From CALGFI01 sp963786805 (lineage in GTDB: Bacteria; Actinomycetota; UBA4738; HRBIN12): DNA of 64,000 nucleotides. Positions within the stretch are counted from its first letter, which is position 1, and every line of letters begins with the position of its first letter. Positions 8,785 through 17,347 of the stretch are shown here, piece after piece. The position numbers were made by a program, and so were the translations under genes. A model generated the notes under the pieces. The model was given only the letters and a program-made list of their open reading frames with translations. It was not told the DNA's origin and did no database searches. The stretch spans positions 1 through 64,000 of the forward strand of contig CAWBAK010000005.1 of the NCBI GenBank assembly GCA_963786805.1, written 5' to 3'.

Positions 8785-9609
8785 ATGGACCCGCTGATCC
8801 CGGAGCCGCCCGAAAGCCCGCGTCTGTTCCGCCCGAGGACCGTCGGCGAGATCCTCAGTCACGCCTTCCAGCTCTACGGCCAGCATTGGAAGAACCTGTT
8901 CGCGATGGTCGCCGTCGTGATGATCCCGCTCGCGATCGGCCAGGCGCTGATCACGGACCTGTGGCTGGACGAGTCGCTGACCAGCGAAGAGATCCGCGAC
9001 GGGGTGACCGTCGTGGTGGACGGGGCTTTCTTCGCCGGGATCGCCGCCTCGCTCGTCTTCCTGCTCTTCTCGGTCCTCGGGTACACGGCGCTCCAGGGCG
9101 CCATCACCCGGGCGGCCGCCGGGACGTTCCTCGGCCGGGACATGGACATCGGCGAGAGCCTCCGGTTCGGCCTGTCGCGCTTCTGGTCGATCCTCCTGGT
9201 CGGCATCCTCATCGGGCTCGCGGTCCTCGGCGGGTTCATCCTGCTCATCGTCCCCGGGTTCATCTTCCTGACGCGCTTCTGGGTATCCGAGCCCGCGCTT
9301 GTGATCGAGGACCGGCGCGGTCGTGAGGCGCTCAAGCGTTCCTGGAACCTCGTGAAGGGCCGCTCGTGGCCCGTGTTCGGGACGATCGTGATCGTCGGCA
9401 TCGGCACCAGTCTCCTCAGCGGGCTGCTGACCCAGCTGTTCGGCGACAGCGCGGTGGCGCAGGCCTTCGGCGGCGCGATCGCGTCGATCATCACGACGCC
9501 CTACCTCGCGCTGGTGAGCGTCCTCATCTATCTGGACGCTCGGGTTCGGAAGGAGCGATACGGCCCGGCCGACCTCGAGGCCGAGCTCGCGCGTACCCGG
9601 GCGGGGTAA
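8785..9609 (+). CDS. Polytopic membrane protein, YciC/GPDPase-membrane-domain-like
   Basis: 274 residues from ATG 8785, preceded by AGAAGGAG at a good distance. The N-terminus RPRTVGEILSHAFQLYGQHW is followed by about five or six hydrophobic segments, including LFAMVAVVMIPLAIGQ, IAASLVFLLFSVLGYTALQG, ILLVGILIGLAVLGGFILLI and TIVIVGIGTSLLSG. The amphipathic stretch RREALKRSWNLVKGR-like between membrane helices is typical of the glycerophosphodiesterase membrane-domain/YciC group. No catalytic domain is attached. Function unknown; it may be a lipid-associated integral membrane protein. Confidence 0.7.
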   Translation: MDPLIPEPPESPRLFRPRTVGEILSHAFQLYGQHWKNLFAMVAVVMIPLAIGQALITDLWLDESLTSEEIRDGVTVVVDGAFFAGIAASLVFLLFSVLGYTALQGAITRAAAGTFLGRDMDIGESLRFGLSRFWSILLVGILIGLAVLGGFILLIVPGFIFLTRFWVSEPALVIEDRRGREALKRSWNLVKGRSWPVFGTIVIVGIGTSLLSGLLTQLFGDSAVAQAFGGAIASIITTPYLALVSVLIYLDARVRKERYGPADLEAELARTRAG

Positions 9610-9674
9610 CCGATCGCCGGGGCACTCGTCGCCGTCTGGATAGACTGGTCGTTCGTCCCGGATACGGGGTGTTC

Positions 9675-9745
9675 GGCGGGGTGGCCGAGTGGTTAGGCAA
9701 GGGTCTGCAAAACCCTGTACACCGGTTCAATTCCGGTCCCCGCCT
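9675..9745 (+). tRNA. tRNA-Cys (GCA)
   Basis: Acceptor GGCGGGG pairs with CCCCGCC (9738-9744). Anticodon stem AGGGT/ACCCT encloses CTGCAAA with anticodon GCA, and the T-arm is CCGGTTCAATTCCGG. CCA is not encoded. The next tRNA begins 39 bases downstream, so the two are probably one transcript. Confidence 0.95.
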
Positions 9746-9784
9746 CGAAGGCCCATCGCGTCGTCCGATAGCATGCGGGCTCTC

Positions 9785-9858
9785 GGGCGCTTAGCTCAGT
9801 CCGGTAGAGCGCTTCCCTGACACGGAAGAGGTCAGAGGTTCAAGTCCTCTAGCGCCCA
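9785..9858 (+). tRNA. tRNA-Val (GAC)
   Basis: Acceptor GGGCGCT pairs with AGCGCCC (9851-9857). Anticodon stem CTTCC/GGAAG encloses CTGACAC with anticodon GAC, and the T-arm is CAGAGGTTCAAGTCCTCT. CCA is not encoded. A second valine tRNA, with anticodon CAC, lies at 16435. Confidence 0.95.
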
Positions 9859-9902
9859 CAGACGTTGACGCGTTGCCGCGTGCACCGGAGCCACTCCCTG
9901 GC

Positions 9903-11033
9903 TCAACCGCCGCAGCTTTCGGACCCGCCAGGGCCGGGGCAACGGTCGCCCTCCACGATGAGGGTGTGATCGTCGAGCCAGACCGGATGTGCACCTTCGG
10001 TCACGTATGAGGCGACGCCGGTTGCGACATCCATCACCCACACCTCAACCGGATGGAACACCCAGTACGCGATCCGTGTTCCGTCGGGGGACCAACGCGC
10101 ACTCAAGATGGCGTCGTCGGCCGAGGCGAGCACCCTGGTGCCTGAGCCATCGGCGTTCGCCCAGCAGACATCCGGTCCCGGCGCGCAGATGTAGGACAAG
10201 AGCAATCCATCAGGCGAGAGCTGGGCGTCGGCGGGAACCTGCCAGCCTTGCCAGGTGCGATTACGGGCTTCGAGCGTGGACGCCTCGCCCCCCGTGGCCG
10301 GCACGATCCGGATCGCGCGTCTGCCATCCCCGTTGGGAAGGTCAGAAGCGGTGTAAAGGATCGATGACCCGTCCGGCGAGAACTGGATGCTTTCCACCTC
10401 CTCCGTGTCGAACGTCACCTGGGTCGTCACCCCGTTCGCCAGATCGATGACGAAGCCCCTTCTCGTGACGTTGCCGGTGGGGTACCCGACGTATGCGATC
10501 TTCGTCCCGTCCGGAGACCACCCAGGCGAACCGGACCAGATCAGTGTGGCGGCCCCGTTGTGCGTGATCTGCCGCACGTGCGTCCCGTCAAGGCTCGCGA
10601 CGAAGACCTGCACGCCGCCGTCCTCTGAGAGACCGTAGTAAGCGACTTCGGACCCATCGGGAGAGACGGCATAGCCGGCGGTGAGGTCCTCCGTACCGAC
10701 GATGCTCTCGGGTAGCGGCGTCATCTCGCCGGTGTTCAGATCGAGCAGGTAGTCGGTCTGGGGGACCGCGCCTATGTCCCTGCTCGGTCCGGTCTCCGCT
10801 GGTCCGGTCACCCCTCCTGGAACGGCAGGTGTTCGGGTGCGATCGAACGCCCCGACGGACGTCACGATCCAGATCGCCGCCACGAAGACCGCGATCCCGA
10901 TGACACCCGCCGCGACGCGCTGGTTCAGGCGCTTGCGGTCGCGTCGCCGAAGCAAGTCTTCGAAGCGACCGTCTGGCACCAGGACGCTCTTGGCTGCCCG
11001 TTCGGCTCTTTCCAGGATCTCTTGGTCACTCAT
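9903..11033 (-). CDS. Membrane-anchored PD40 beta-propeller protein, probable anti-sigma partner
   Basis: 376 residues. The cytoplasmic N-terminus of ~38 residues (MSDQEILERAERAAKSVLVP) is followed by one membrane helix (VAAGVIGIAVFVAAIWIVTS) and an extracytoplasmic domain with five or six WD40-like/TolB repeats, each with SPDGS or SPDGT blades (AVSPDGSEVAYYG, GWSPDGTKIAYVG, QFSPDGSSILYT, QLSPDGLLLSYI, RWSPDGTRIAYW). Its start overlaps the stop of the ECF sigma gene by 8 bases, so the two are translationally coupled. The topology (short inside part, one helix, large outside sensor) suggests an anti-sigma factor or sensor, but no zinc-binding anti-sigma motif is visible, so this is inference. 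Confidence 0.75.
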   Translation of the reverse strand: MSDQEILERAERAAKSVLVPDGRFEDLLRRRDRKRLNQRVAAGVIGIAVFVAAIWIVTSVGAFDRTRTPAVPGGVTGPAETGPSRDIGAVPQTDYLLDLNTGEMTPLPESIVGTEDLTAGYAVSPDGSEVAYYGLSEDGGVQVFVASLDGTHVRQITHNGAATLIWSGSPGWSPDGTKIAYVGYPTGNVTRRGFVIDLANGVTTQVTFDTEEVESIQFSPDGSSILYTASDLPNGDGRRAIRIVPATGGEASTLEARNRTWQGWQVPADAQLSPDGLLLSYICAPGPDVCWANADGSGTRVLASADDAILSARWSPDGTRIAYWVFHPVEVWVMDVATGVASYVTEGAHPVWLDDHTLIVEGDRCPGPGGSESCGG

Positions 11034-11556
11034 GGTCGCTATCCATTTCCGTAGCGAATCGAGCTCTCGCCTGTGACACGAGCGCTCTGACGGTGGATTC
11101 CTTGACCCCGAGCAGGGCTCCAGTCTGCCGGTAGTCGAACCCCTCGATACCGGTCAGGACGATCGCCGCACGCTGACGCCGGGTGAGCCCGAGGAGGAGA
11201 CGAACCGCGCTCTCGCGTTCGGAGACCTGCTCGAAAGGATCGGTACCGGCCTGTCCCGGTGCGAGCACGCGCTTGGCCGCGAGCCTTGATCGACGATAGA
11301 GACTCCTGTAGCTATTCAGCGCGGTCCGGAAAAGATAGCCCTCGAGATCTGCCCCCTGATCGAGCGTGTCCCAGCGCTCGAGGAGCTTCAGGAACGCTCC
11401 TTGGGTGACATCTTCCGCCTCGTGCTTGTTTCCGGTGAGCAAGAGGAGAGCCCGGAATAGTCGAGGCCATTCGGCAGCGAAGAACGCCTCGAACGAAGCG
11501 TCCTCGGCCTCCAAGGCCTCACGGACTAGCTTCACTCGACTCGGCTGCGCTTCCAT
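11026..11556 (-). CDS. ECF-family RNA polymerase sigma factor
   Basis: 176 residues from ATG 11554-11556. Region 2 is FEAFFAAEWPRLFRALLLLT followed by GNKHEAEDVTQGAFLKLLER. Region 4 is LLLGLTRRQRAAIVLTGIEG, with the helix-turn-helix DYRQTGALLGVKESTVRALV. This matches SigE/SigM-like ECF factors that are usually controlled by a co-expressed membrane anti-sigma. The immediately downstream, 8-base-overlapping beta-propeller gene fits that role. The 200 bases upstream (11557-11756), shared with a divergent membrane gene, should hold its promoter. I could not identify a convincing -35/-10 pair there. Confidence 0.92.
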   Translation of the reverse strand: MEAQPSRVKLVREALEAEDASFEAFFAAEWPRLFRALLLLTGNKHEAEDVTQGAFLKLLERWDTLDQGADLEGYLFRTALNSYRSLYRRSRLAAKRVLAPGQAGTDPFEQVSERESAVRLLLGLTRRQRAAIVLTGIEGFDYRQTGALLGVKESTVRALVSQARARFATEMDSDHE

Positions 11557-11756
11557 CGCTCCATGTACGCATGAGGCAGCCCCGATGTGTAGATGCTGAT
11601 GCCGCGGCCCGCTCTGAGGCCGCGGGAAGGCTAGACGGCAGGCTCCAACCGTGCGGCGCGGGCTCGCGGTGCGCCCAGCTACCGGGGAGAAACCTGGATG
11701 CCGCTTCCGCAACATTCCCACGAGCACCGCCCGGAGCGTCCGTCCTCCTCGCTGGC

Positions 11757-12230
11757 ATGAGACGAAACCGAGAGACGCCATTCAATCGTCCAGCGGACGG
11801 TGCCGATGCTCACGCAGTGGAACAGACCCCAGCCCCCTCGTCTCGCGATCCCGAACCAGGGCCTCAGCTGTGGGAAGACACTGATTGGGCACGCATGAGC
11901 GAACGCGCAGCGACCGGCGCTCGCTCGGATGCGGTGGCGTCCGTGGCGATCGGTGTCGCCACGCTCGTGATCCGTTTCATGCTGCCGGTGTTCTCGAGGA
12001 ATCCTGCACTCGCCCAGTTGGTGGTACCCCTCAGCCTGCTGGTGATGGTGAGTGGCGTCGGTGGCCTACTCCTTGCCCGCCGAGCCGCGTACCGAGCCCA
12101 TGAGTCCGTAGACAGGCGAGGGAGCATGCTCGCAACCGTTGGAACCTGGATCGGTTGGGCCAACGTCGGCCTCACGGTGGCCGGATTCTTCCTGGCCCCC
12201 GTCGACAACTTCCTGAACATGCCTCGTTAG
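11757..12230 (+). CDS. Small multipass membrane protein, unknown function
   Basis: 157 residues from ATG 11757, or about 112 from the alternative ATG 11895. The N-terminus is polar and proline-rich (PAPSSRDPEPGPQLWEDTDW). It is followed by three hydrophobic segments: VASVAIGVATLVIRFMLPVF, VVPLSLLVMVSGVGGLLLAR and LATVGTWIGWANVGLTVAGF. The glycine-rich third helix is reminiscent of DUF4190-type proteins. It is divergent from the ECF sigma gene and could be one of its targets, but no promoter evidence supports that. I do not recognise a specific function. Confidence 0.55.
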   Translation: MRRNRETPFNRPADGADAHAVEQTPAPSSRDPEPGPQLWEDTDWARMSERAATGARSDAVASVAIGVATLVIRFMLPVFSRNPALAQLVVPLSLLVMVSGVGGLLLARRAAYRAHESVDRRGSMLATVGTWIGWANVGLTVAGFFLAPVDNFLNMPR

Positions 12231-12274
12231 GACGACCTGCCTGTCGAAGGCGAACCGCCACGGGGCTCCTTTCC

Positions 12275-13612
12275 TTACGGACCGCCGATCGACGGTTCCC
12301 GGGCTTCCGAGCTGACGCCACGGTCCGTTCGGCCGTCGTCCGAACGCGGTCCGACCAGGTACCACGTCTCCATCGGGCCCTTGCCCTTGACGTCGATCGT
12401 TCCCCGCGGCCGGCAGACGAACTCATCCTTCAGCAGCTCGTACGTCGCGCGGGTGATCTGGATCTCTCCGGGCGTGCTCTGGGACTCCATCCGGCTCGCC
12501 GTGTTCACGGCGTCGCCCCAGAGGTCGTAGAGGAAGCGCTTCGAACCGATCACGCCGGCGATGACCGGTCCGGAGTTGATGCCGATCCTCAGCTCGAGAG
12601 CGGACCCGTCGCCGACGGCCGCGGTCGCAACCGCCTCTCGCATGTCGAGCGCCAGGAGCGCGGCCCTCCGCGCGTGATCGGGGCTCGGATCCGGCACGCC
12701 CGCGGCGGCCATGTAGCAGTCGCCGATCGTCTTGATCTTCTCGAGCCCATGCCGCTCGACGAGCGTGTCGAAGTGGGAGAAGAGCTGGTCGAGGATGCCG
12801 ACGACCTCAGCCGGCGCAAGCCGCTGCGCGAGAGGCGTGAAGTCCACGACGTCGGCGAAGAGGATGGAGGCCGAGCCGAAGTGATCCGCGATCGTCTGGC
12901 TGGCGGCCTTCAGTCGCTCGGCGATCGAGCGCGGAAGGATGTTCATGAGGAGCAGTTCGGACTTCTCCTGCTCGACCCGGAGTGCCGCCAGCGCGGCGTA
13001 TCGCGTTGACTCGCGAAGGAGGCGAGGAGCGTGAAGGCGACGGAGCCGGCACCGATGACGTTCAACGCCAGCATCGTGCTGGTGAACCAGATCGGGAGGT
13101 CCGCATCGCGGAAGAGGACCTCGCCCGCGAAGCCCGTGAGCAGGAAGACCAGGACGAACGCACCGAACCAGCGGATGGCGTGTCGCACTTCGAGGAAGAC
13201 GAGGGCTCCGAGCGGGGCCAGGACCCCCCACAGCCCGACGCCCCCGGACGGAAGGAACCCGCCCACGAACATCTGACCGCCGGCCGTCGTCGCGAGGAGG
13301 ATGTCGAGAAGCTGCGTGACGAGGAGGAACCGGAAGCTTCGGGTCCGCGCGAAGAGCACCACGAGGCCGATCGAGACGGCGAGGTAGACGTACGGAACGA
13401 TGCCCACCGGCGAGCCGAGGGCGAGATAGACGGACGCCCCACACGGCGGACACGGGGGCGATGATCAGAACCGCGAGCAGCACGAGGAGCGCCTTCTTCT
13501 GGCGGAGCTCGTCGTCGTCCTCGGGATCCGCGCCGAATCGGGCGAGCCGGGCCGCCGCGCCGTCGATCCACGTCGTCCGGTTGCGCGCGCCGTCTGCGCT
13601 AGGTGAGCTCAT
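12275..13612 (-). CDS. Class III adenylate/guanylate cyclase with N-terminal membrane domain (two frameshifts)
   Basis: Repaired length is about 445 residues. The N-terminus is cytoplasmic (MSSPSADGARNRTTWIDGAA), followed by about six membrane helices (13.50-13.02 kb), a linker helix (ALRVEQEKSELLLMNILP) and the catalytic domain: ASILFADVVDFTPLAQRL (metal-binding Asp), HGLEKIKTIGDCYMAAAG (substrate-specifying Lys), LRIGINSGPVIAGVIGSKRF and YDLWGDAVNTASRMES (transition-state residues). It makes cAMP, probably as a homodimer, at the membrane. Two frame breaks, near 13435 and 12997, are each repaired by removing one extra G after C on the coding strand. The start overlaps the upstream serine-hydrolase stop by 14 bases, so the two form an operon. 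Confidence 0.85.
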   Translation of the reverse strand: MSSPSADGARNRTTWIDGAAARLARFGADPEDDDELRQKKALLVLLAVLIIAPVSAVWGVRLSRPRLAGGHRSVRLPRRLDRPRGALRADPKLPVPPRHAASRHPPRDDGRRSDVRGRVPSVRGRRAVGGPGPARSPRLPRSATRHPLVRCVRPGLPAHGLRGRGPLPRCGPPDLVHQHDAGVERHRCRLRRLHAPRLLRESTRYAALAALRVEQEKSELLLMNILPRSIAERLKAASQTIADHFGSASILFADVVDFTPLAQRLAPAEVVGILDQLFSHFDTLVERHGLEKIKTIGDCYMAAAGVPDPSPDHARRAALLALDMREAVATAAVGDGSALELRIGINSGPVIAGVIGSKRFLYDLWGDAVNTASRMESQSTPGEIQITRATYELLKDEFVCRPRGTIDVKGKGPMETWYLVGPRSDDGRTDRGVSSEAREPSIGGP

Positions 13613-14945
13613 CGAAGACCTTCAGATCGATCGCGCGGAACGCGTCCCAGCGTCGCCCGGGCAGAAACGCGTTCGCGAGCGAGACGACCCCGATCCGGCG
13701 ATCGGGACGGAAGAACATCCGGGTGCTCACGCCGAAGTCTCCTCCCGTGTGGCCCATCCGGAAGTAGCCGCGCGGAGCGGCGCCGTACCAGATGAGGCCC
13801 TGGTGCCACGACGCCGGGTAGGGGAGCTGCTCTCGTCGGACCTCGCGGATCGTGCTGCGGTCCAGGACCCGGACGCCATCGAGCGTCCCGAAGTTCATGA
13901 AGGCTCCGAGCCACCTGGCCAGGTGCACGGCGCTCGTGCGAAGGGCTCCGTCGGGGTAGTCGGGGTACCCGTACTGGAAGTATGGCTCGAACGTCCCGGT
14001 CTGCTGGTCCAGTCGGTACGGCATCGCGAGGTCCGGCGTGGTGATGTCGGCCAAGCGGAACCCCGACTGATCCATCCCGAGCGGGACGAGGATGCGCTCC
14101 TTGCACAGCTCGTTGAAGTCCTGGCCGGCGACGACCTCCGCGACGTAGCCGGCGAGCGCCACCGCGATGTTCGAGTACGCATACGCCTTCCCCGGGCGGC
14201 GCTCGAAGAAGTTCGCTCCCTCCCGGTACTCGTCCTCCCCAGGGACGAGATAGGACCGTAGGAAGTCGCCGAGCGCGATCGGAGCGTCGCCGTGGAAATA
14301 CAAGGTGGGATCCGAGTACGGCCGTCCCCAGACCGCGGACCGGTCGCGGATCGCCGACGTGTGGGTGAGCAACATCCGCGTCGTGACGGGAGTCCCTGGG
14401 GCGGCCGGCACGTGGACCTCGAAGGGGAGGTAGTCGTTGACGTCGGTATCGAGATCGAGCAGTCCGTCCTCGACGAGCGCCATGACGCCCGCGCAGGTCA
14501 CGGTCTTGGACACCGATGCGAGCATGAACACCGTGTCGGGAGTGACGCGGACGTCGTGCTCGCGATCCGCCCATCCGGCTCCAATCGAGAACACGGTCTC
14601 CTCGCCCCGCACGACCGCGACGGAGACCCCCGGTGTCATCGCCAGTCGCCGCTGCTCCCGAACGAACCGCGCGAGTCGAAGCGTCCCAGCCCTCGAACTG
14701 CGGACGAACGAGAACGGCGCGATCGCTCCCACACTCGCGAGCGCAGCGGTCCCGGCGAGGAACGCTCTGCGTGACAGACGAACGGGAGCGGGGGCGATCG
14801 CTCCGGGGTCGCCCGGGCCCGCCGCCGTCACCGACGACGCCTCGTCCTCATCGGTTGGTTTCAGTGTGGAGGCTCCGCGACCTTGTGGCGGGAGCGTACC
14901 GGCAGGGACGGTCACCACGCCAGGTCGGGTCTCGGTCCGGTGCAC
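13599..14945 (-). CDS. Beta-lactamase-family serine hydrolase, Tat-exported
   Basis: 448 residues from a GTG at 14943-14945. A twin-arginine signal is visible after ~55 residues (RLSRRAFLAGTAALASVGAI), so the true start may lie closer to it. The mature domain has the class C/PBP4 catalytic set: SxxK in FMLASVSKTVTCAG, YxN in YAYSNIAVALAGYV, and a late HTG-like GHTGGDFGV motif. Substrates of this family include peptidoglycan peptides, esters and D-amino-acid peptides; here it is unknown. It is exported and likely cell-wall-associated. It is upstream of and overlaps the membrane cyclase gene. Confidence 0.88.
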   Translation of the reverse strand: MHRTETRPGVVTVPAGTLPPQGRGASTLKPTDEDEASSVTAAGPGDPGAIAPAPVRLSRRAFLAGTAALASVGAIAPFSFVRSSRAGTLRLARFVREQRRLAMTPGVSVAVVRGEETVFSIGAGWADREHDVRVTPDTVFMLASVSKTVTCAGVMALVEDGLLDLDTDVNDYLPFEVHVPAAPGTPVTTRMLLTHTSAIRDRSAVWGRPYSDPTLYFHGDAPIALGDFLRSYLVPGEDEYREGANFFERRPGKAYAYSNIAVALAGYVAEVVAGQDFNELCKERILVPLGMDQSGFRLADITTPDLAMPYRLDQQTGTFEPYFQYGYPDYPDGALRTSAVHLARWLGAFMNFGTLDGVRVLDRSTIREVRREQLPYPASWHQGLIWYGAAPRGYFRMGHTGGDFGVSTRMFFRPDRRIGVVSLANAFLPGRRWDAFRAIDLKVFDELT

Positions 14946-15011
14946 GTCGTTTGTCCTTCATCACGACGGGTACGGTCCGTGTGCGTCGTTCCGGGACGCA
15001 AAGGAGCCATC

Positions 15012-15459
15012 ATGCGGACCTTCATCTTGTTCCTGACGGTGGCCCTCCTCATCGCGGTGGCGGGAGCCCTCATCGCCACGCTCGTCTTCAGCATCCGACG
15101 TGAGCGAGCCAAGAGCCTGTGGAAGAACTTCGGGCTCAGCATCGCCTTCTGCGGGTTCTTCCTCCTCACCTGGATCGGCCAGGCGTTCGCCGAGTGGGGT
15201 GTCTACGCCCAAGAGGCCCGCGCGCACGGCGAGGCGGTCGTGGTCTCGGACTACCTCGTGCAGTTCGGCCAGTCGACGCTGGAGAACTGGCAGTCGGAGT
15301 TCCTCCAGCTGTTCTCGTTCGTCGTCTTCTCCGCGGTGCTCATCCACAAGGGGAGCGCGGAGTCCAAGGACGGCGACGAGGAGATGCAGGCGACGCTCAA
15401 GCGGATCGAGAAACGGCTGGACGAGCTCGATCTCCGAGCGGGCCTCCGTCAAGAGCTAG
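15012..15459 (+). CDS. DUF6766-like membrane protein (frameshift at 3' end)
   Basis: About 148 residues from ATG 15012, with AAAGGAG 5 bases upstream. An N-terminal membrane helix (LFLTVALLIAVAGALIATLV) is followed by a block that resembles DUF6766: LWKNFGLSIAFCGFFLLTWI, DYLVQFGQSTLENWQSEFLQ and a second hydrophobic run (LFSFVVFSAVLIHKGSAESK). The family is small, two- to three-helix, of unknown function. As written, the frame runs on into the convergent gene. Removing one C near 15435 gives a natural end (LERASVKS, TAG 15457-15459). Confidence 0.65.
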
Positions 15460-16185
15460 CCGGGGGAGCAGCGCCTCCGGCGGCATCTCGCCGCCGGCGC
15501 CGAGCCGGAGCTCCTCGTCTCCAACGCGCACGAAGATCGAGCCCTCGCCGAAGACGACCCATCGGTCGGGAGCGCGGACGAGCATCGTGTTCTCGTCGAT
15601 CCCGAGCGCGACCCCGCTCGGGGGGATCCGCGAGAGGAAGTACTCGCGAACCCGGTCGCCGAGCGCATCCCAGTGCGGCACCACCCAGACTCCCGGAAGG
15701 AGCCGCATCCCGGCGACCCAGGTGTCCTCCTCGATGCGGTCGGTGACGCTTTCGGGCGAGGCCTCGCCGAACAGACACGCGCCGGCGCTGCACCCGGCGA
15801 GCGCCGCGCCGCGATCAAGGGTCGCGAGAAGCATCTCGCCGAGCGGTGTGCCGGTCACGGCATCGGCCAGGAAGGCAGGGTTCCCGCCGGAGAAGAAGAT
15901 CACGCTCACCCGTGCGAGCTCGGCGAGCAGCTCCTCCTTGAAGGCGTCACCGCGCTCCTTGACCTCGACCACGCGGGCAGGGATGCCGAGCTCTTCGAAG
16001 TGCGTGAGTCCTTTGTGCGCCCAGTCGGCGTAGGTCTCGCCCTCGGGAGCCGCGGCGAGGGGCAAGACGGCCACGCTCCCGTCGCCCGCCGCGAGCGAGA
16101 GGAGCAGGCGTTCGCCGTCGGAGGCCCAGGGCTCGAACTCGCCCGACCCCAGAAGCGCCATCGGCGCGACCACCTGGCCCGTCAT
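15456..16185 (-). CDS. Type 1 glutamine amidotransferase-like / peptidase S51 family protein
   Basis: About 242 residues from ATG 16183-16185, preceded on the coding strand by GGGAGGCGAG, a good ribosome site. An earlier in-frame region upstream is not conserved-looking. Blocks: MALLGSGEFEPW, VIFFSGGNPAFLADAVTGTP and the nucleophile elbow LAGCSAGACLFGEAS (Ser in GCSAGA), then GVALGIDENTMLV. This is the S51 group (cyanophycinase, aspartyl dipeptidase relatives), which cleaves after aspartate; exact substrate unknown. The 3' end appears to carry one surplus C in a run of five near 15465. Repaired, it ends PEALLPG with TAG at 15456-15458, tail to tail with the DUF6766 gene. Confidence 0.78.
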
Positions 16186-16334
16186 CTCGCCTCCCGCATG
16201 GGCTCGGCAGTACCCGTCGAGAACCTTTCGCATGCGGCTGGCGACCCTTCCCGCCTGCAAAGATAGGTATTGCGTCTCGAGTCATGCCGGTGCAGACTTT
16301 CCCCTTCAGCGTCCGGGCTGTAAGGCTCGGCGAC

Positions 16335-16369
16335 AGACGGCGGCGCGACGCGGGCACGCGCCGCCGTCT
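16335..16369. terminator. Strong 13-bp hairpin (terminator or small-RNA end)
   Basis: Perfect inverted repeat AGACGGCGGCGCG (16335-16347) / CGCGCCGCCGTCT (16357-16369) with a 9-base loop, followed by CCTTATCC. It lies in the 249-base gap between the S51 gene start and tRNA-Val. Neither neighbour ends towards it: the S51 gene is transcribed leftwards away from it, and the tRNA starts to its right. So it does not obviously terminate a known gene and may end a small plus-strand RNA covering about 16270-16370. No coding sequence was seen in the gap. Confidence 0.5.
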
Positions 16370-16434
16370 CCTTATCCGGACCTCGATCCAGGCCCGGCGG
16401 GGGCTTCGACGCGCGGTGCTACCCTGTCGAACCC

Positions 16435-16509
16435 GGGCGCGTAGCTCAGCGGGAGAGCGCTCGCCTCACACGCGAGAGGTCGCAGGTTCAATACCTGCCG
16501 CGCCCACCA
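16435..16509 (+). tRNA. tRNA-Val (CAC)
   Basis: Acceptor GGGCGCG pairs with CGCGCCC (16499-16505). Anticodon stem CTCGC/GCGAG encloses CTCACAC with anticodon CAC, reading GTG codons that are abundant here. The T-arm is GCAGGTTCAATACCTGC. CCA is encoded (16507-16509). Confidence 0.95.
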
Positions 16510-16587
16510 CAGGAATTCAACCTCCCGTCGTCGACGCTTCACACACCGTTCGGTAGCGTGGTCGTCTACGCGCAGGGGGAGATCCGA

Positions 16588-17346
16588 GTGTCCACGACCG
16601 AACAGCCGTTCGCGCCCACGACCACCGCCGCCGCGAGAGCCGTCGACCTCACGAAGGTCTACGGCGAGGGCGATGCCGCCGTTCGAGCGCTCGCCGGGGT
16701 GTCGGTCCAGTTCGAACGGGGCGGGTTCACGGCCATCATGGGGCCATCCGGCTCGGGCAAGTCGACCCTGCTCCACTGTATGGCCGGCCTCGACACGCCG
16801 ACCAGTGGGAACGTGTTCATCGGCGACGTCGATCTGACCACGCTCTCCGAGAAGCAGCTGACGCTGCTTCGTCGGGAGAAGGTCGGCTTCGTCTTCCAGG
16901 CGTACAACCTGCTGCCCACGTTGACCGCCGCGGAGAACATCACGCTTCCACTCGACATCGCCGGCGACAAGCCGGATGCCGCGTGGTTCGACACCGTCGT
17001 CGACACGATCGGCATCCGAGACCGCCTGTCGCACCGGCCGAACGAGCTGTCCGGCGGTCAGCAGCAGCGCGTCGCCGGAGCCCGGGCACTCCTCAGCAAG
17101 CCCGAGATCGTCTACGCGGACGAGCCGACCGGCAACCTCGACTCGAGATCCGGTCACGAGCTGCTTGAGTTCCTCCGGGGTGCCGTGAACGACCACGGTC
17201 AAACCATCGTGATGGTCACGCACGACGCGTCGGCGGCGTCCTTCGCGGACCGGATCGTATTCCTGCAGGACGGGCGCATCGTGGATGAGATGCGAGAGCC
17301 CACCACCGAGCGGGTGCTGGATCGCCTGAAGTCGCTGGAGTCCTGA
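16588..17346 (+). CDS. ABC transporter ATP-binding protein, MacB/LolD type
   Basis: 252 residues from GTG 16588, chosen because GGGGGAG sits about 8 bases upstream; an in-frame GTG at 16558 lacks one. Walker A is GPSGSGKST, the Q-loop FVFQAYNLLPTLTAAEN, the signature LSGGQQQRVAGARAL, Walker B IVYADEPTGNLDS, and the H-loop MVTHDASAAS. The EPTGNLDS text is characteristic of the MacB/LolD/FtsE subfamily, which works with FtsX-type permeases in mechanotransmission or export and not as a conventional importer. It is followed one base later by its permease. It should act at the cytoplasmic membrane as a dimer. Confidence 0.93.
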   Translation: MSTTEQPFAPTTTAAARAVDLTKVYGEGDAAVRALAGVSVQFERGGFTAIMGPSGSGKSTLLHCMAGLDTPTSGNVFIGDVDLTTLSEKQLTLLRREKVGFVFQAYNLLPTLTAAENITLPLDIAGDKPDAAWFDTVVDTIGIRDRLSHRPNELSGGQQQRVAGARALLSKPEIVYADEPTGNLDSRSGHELLEFLRGAVNDHGQTIVMVTHDASAASFADRIVFLQDGRIVDEMREPTTERVLDRLKSLES

Positions 17347-17347
17347 C

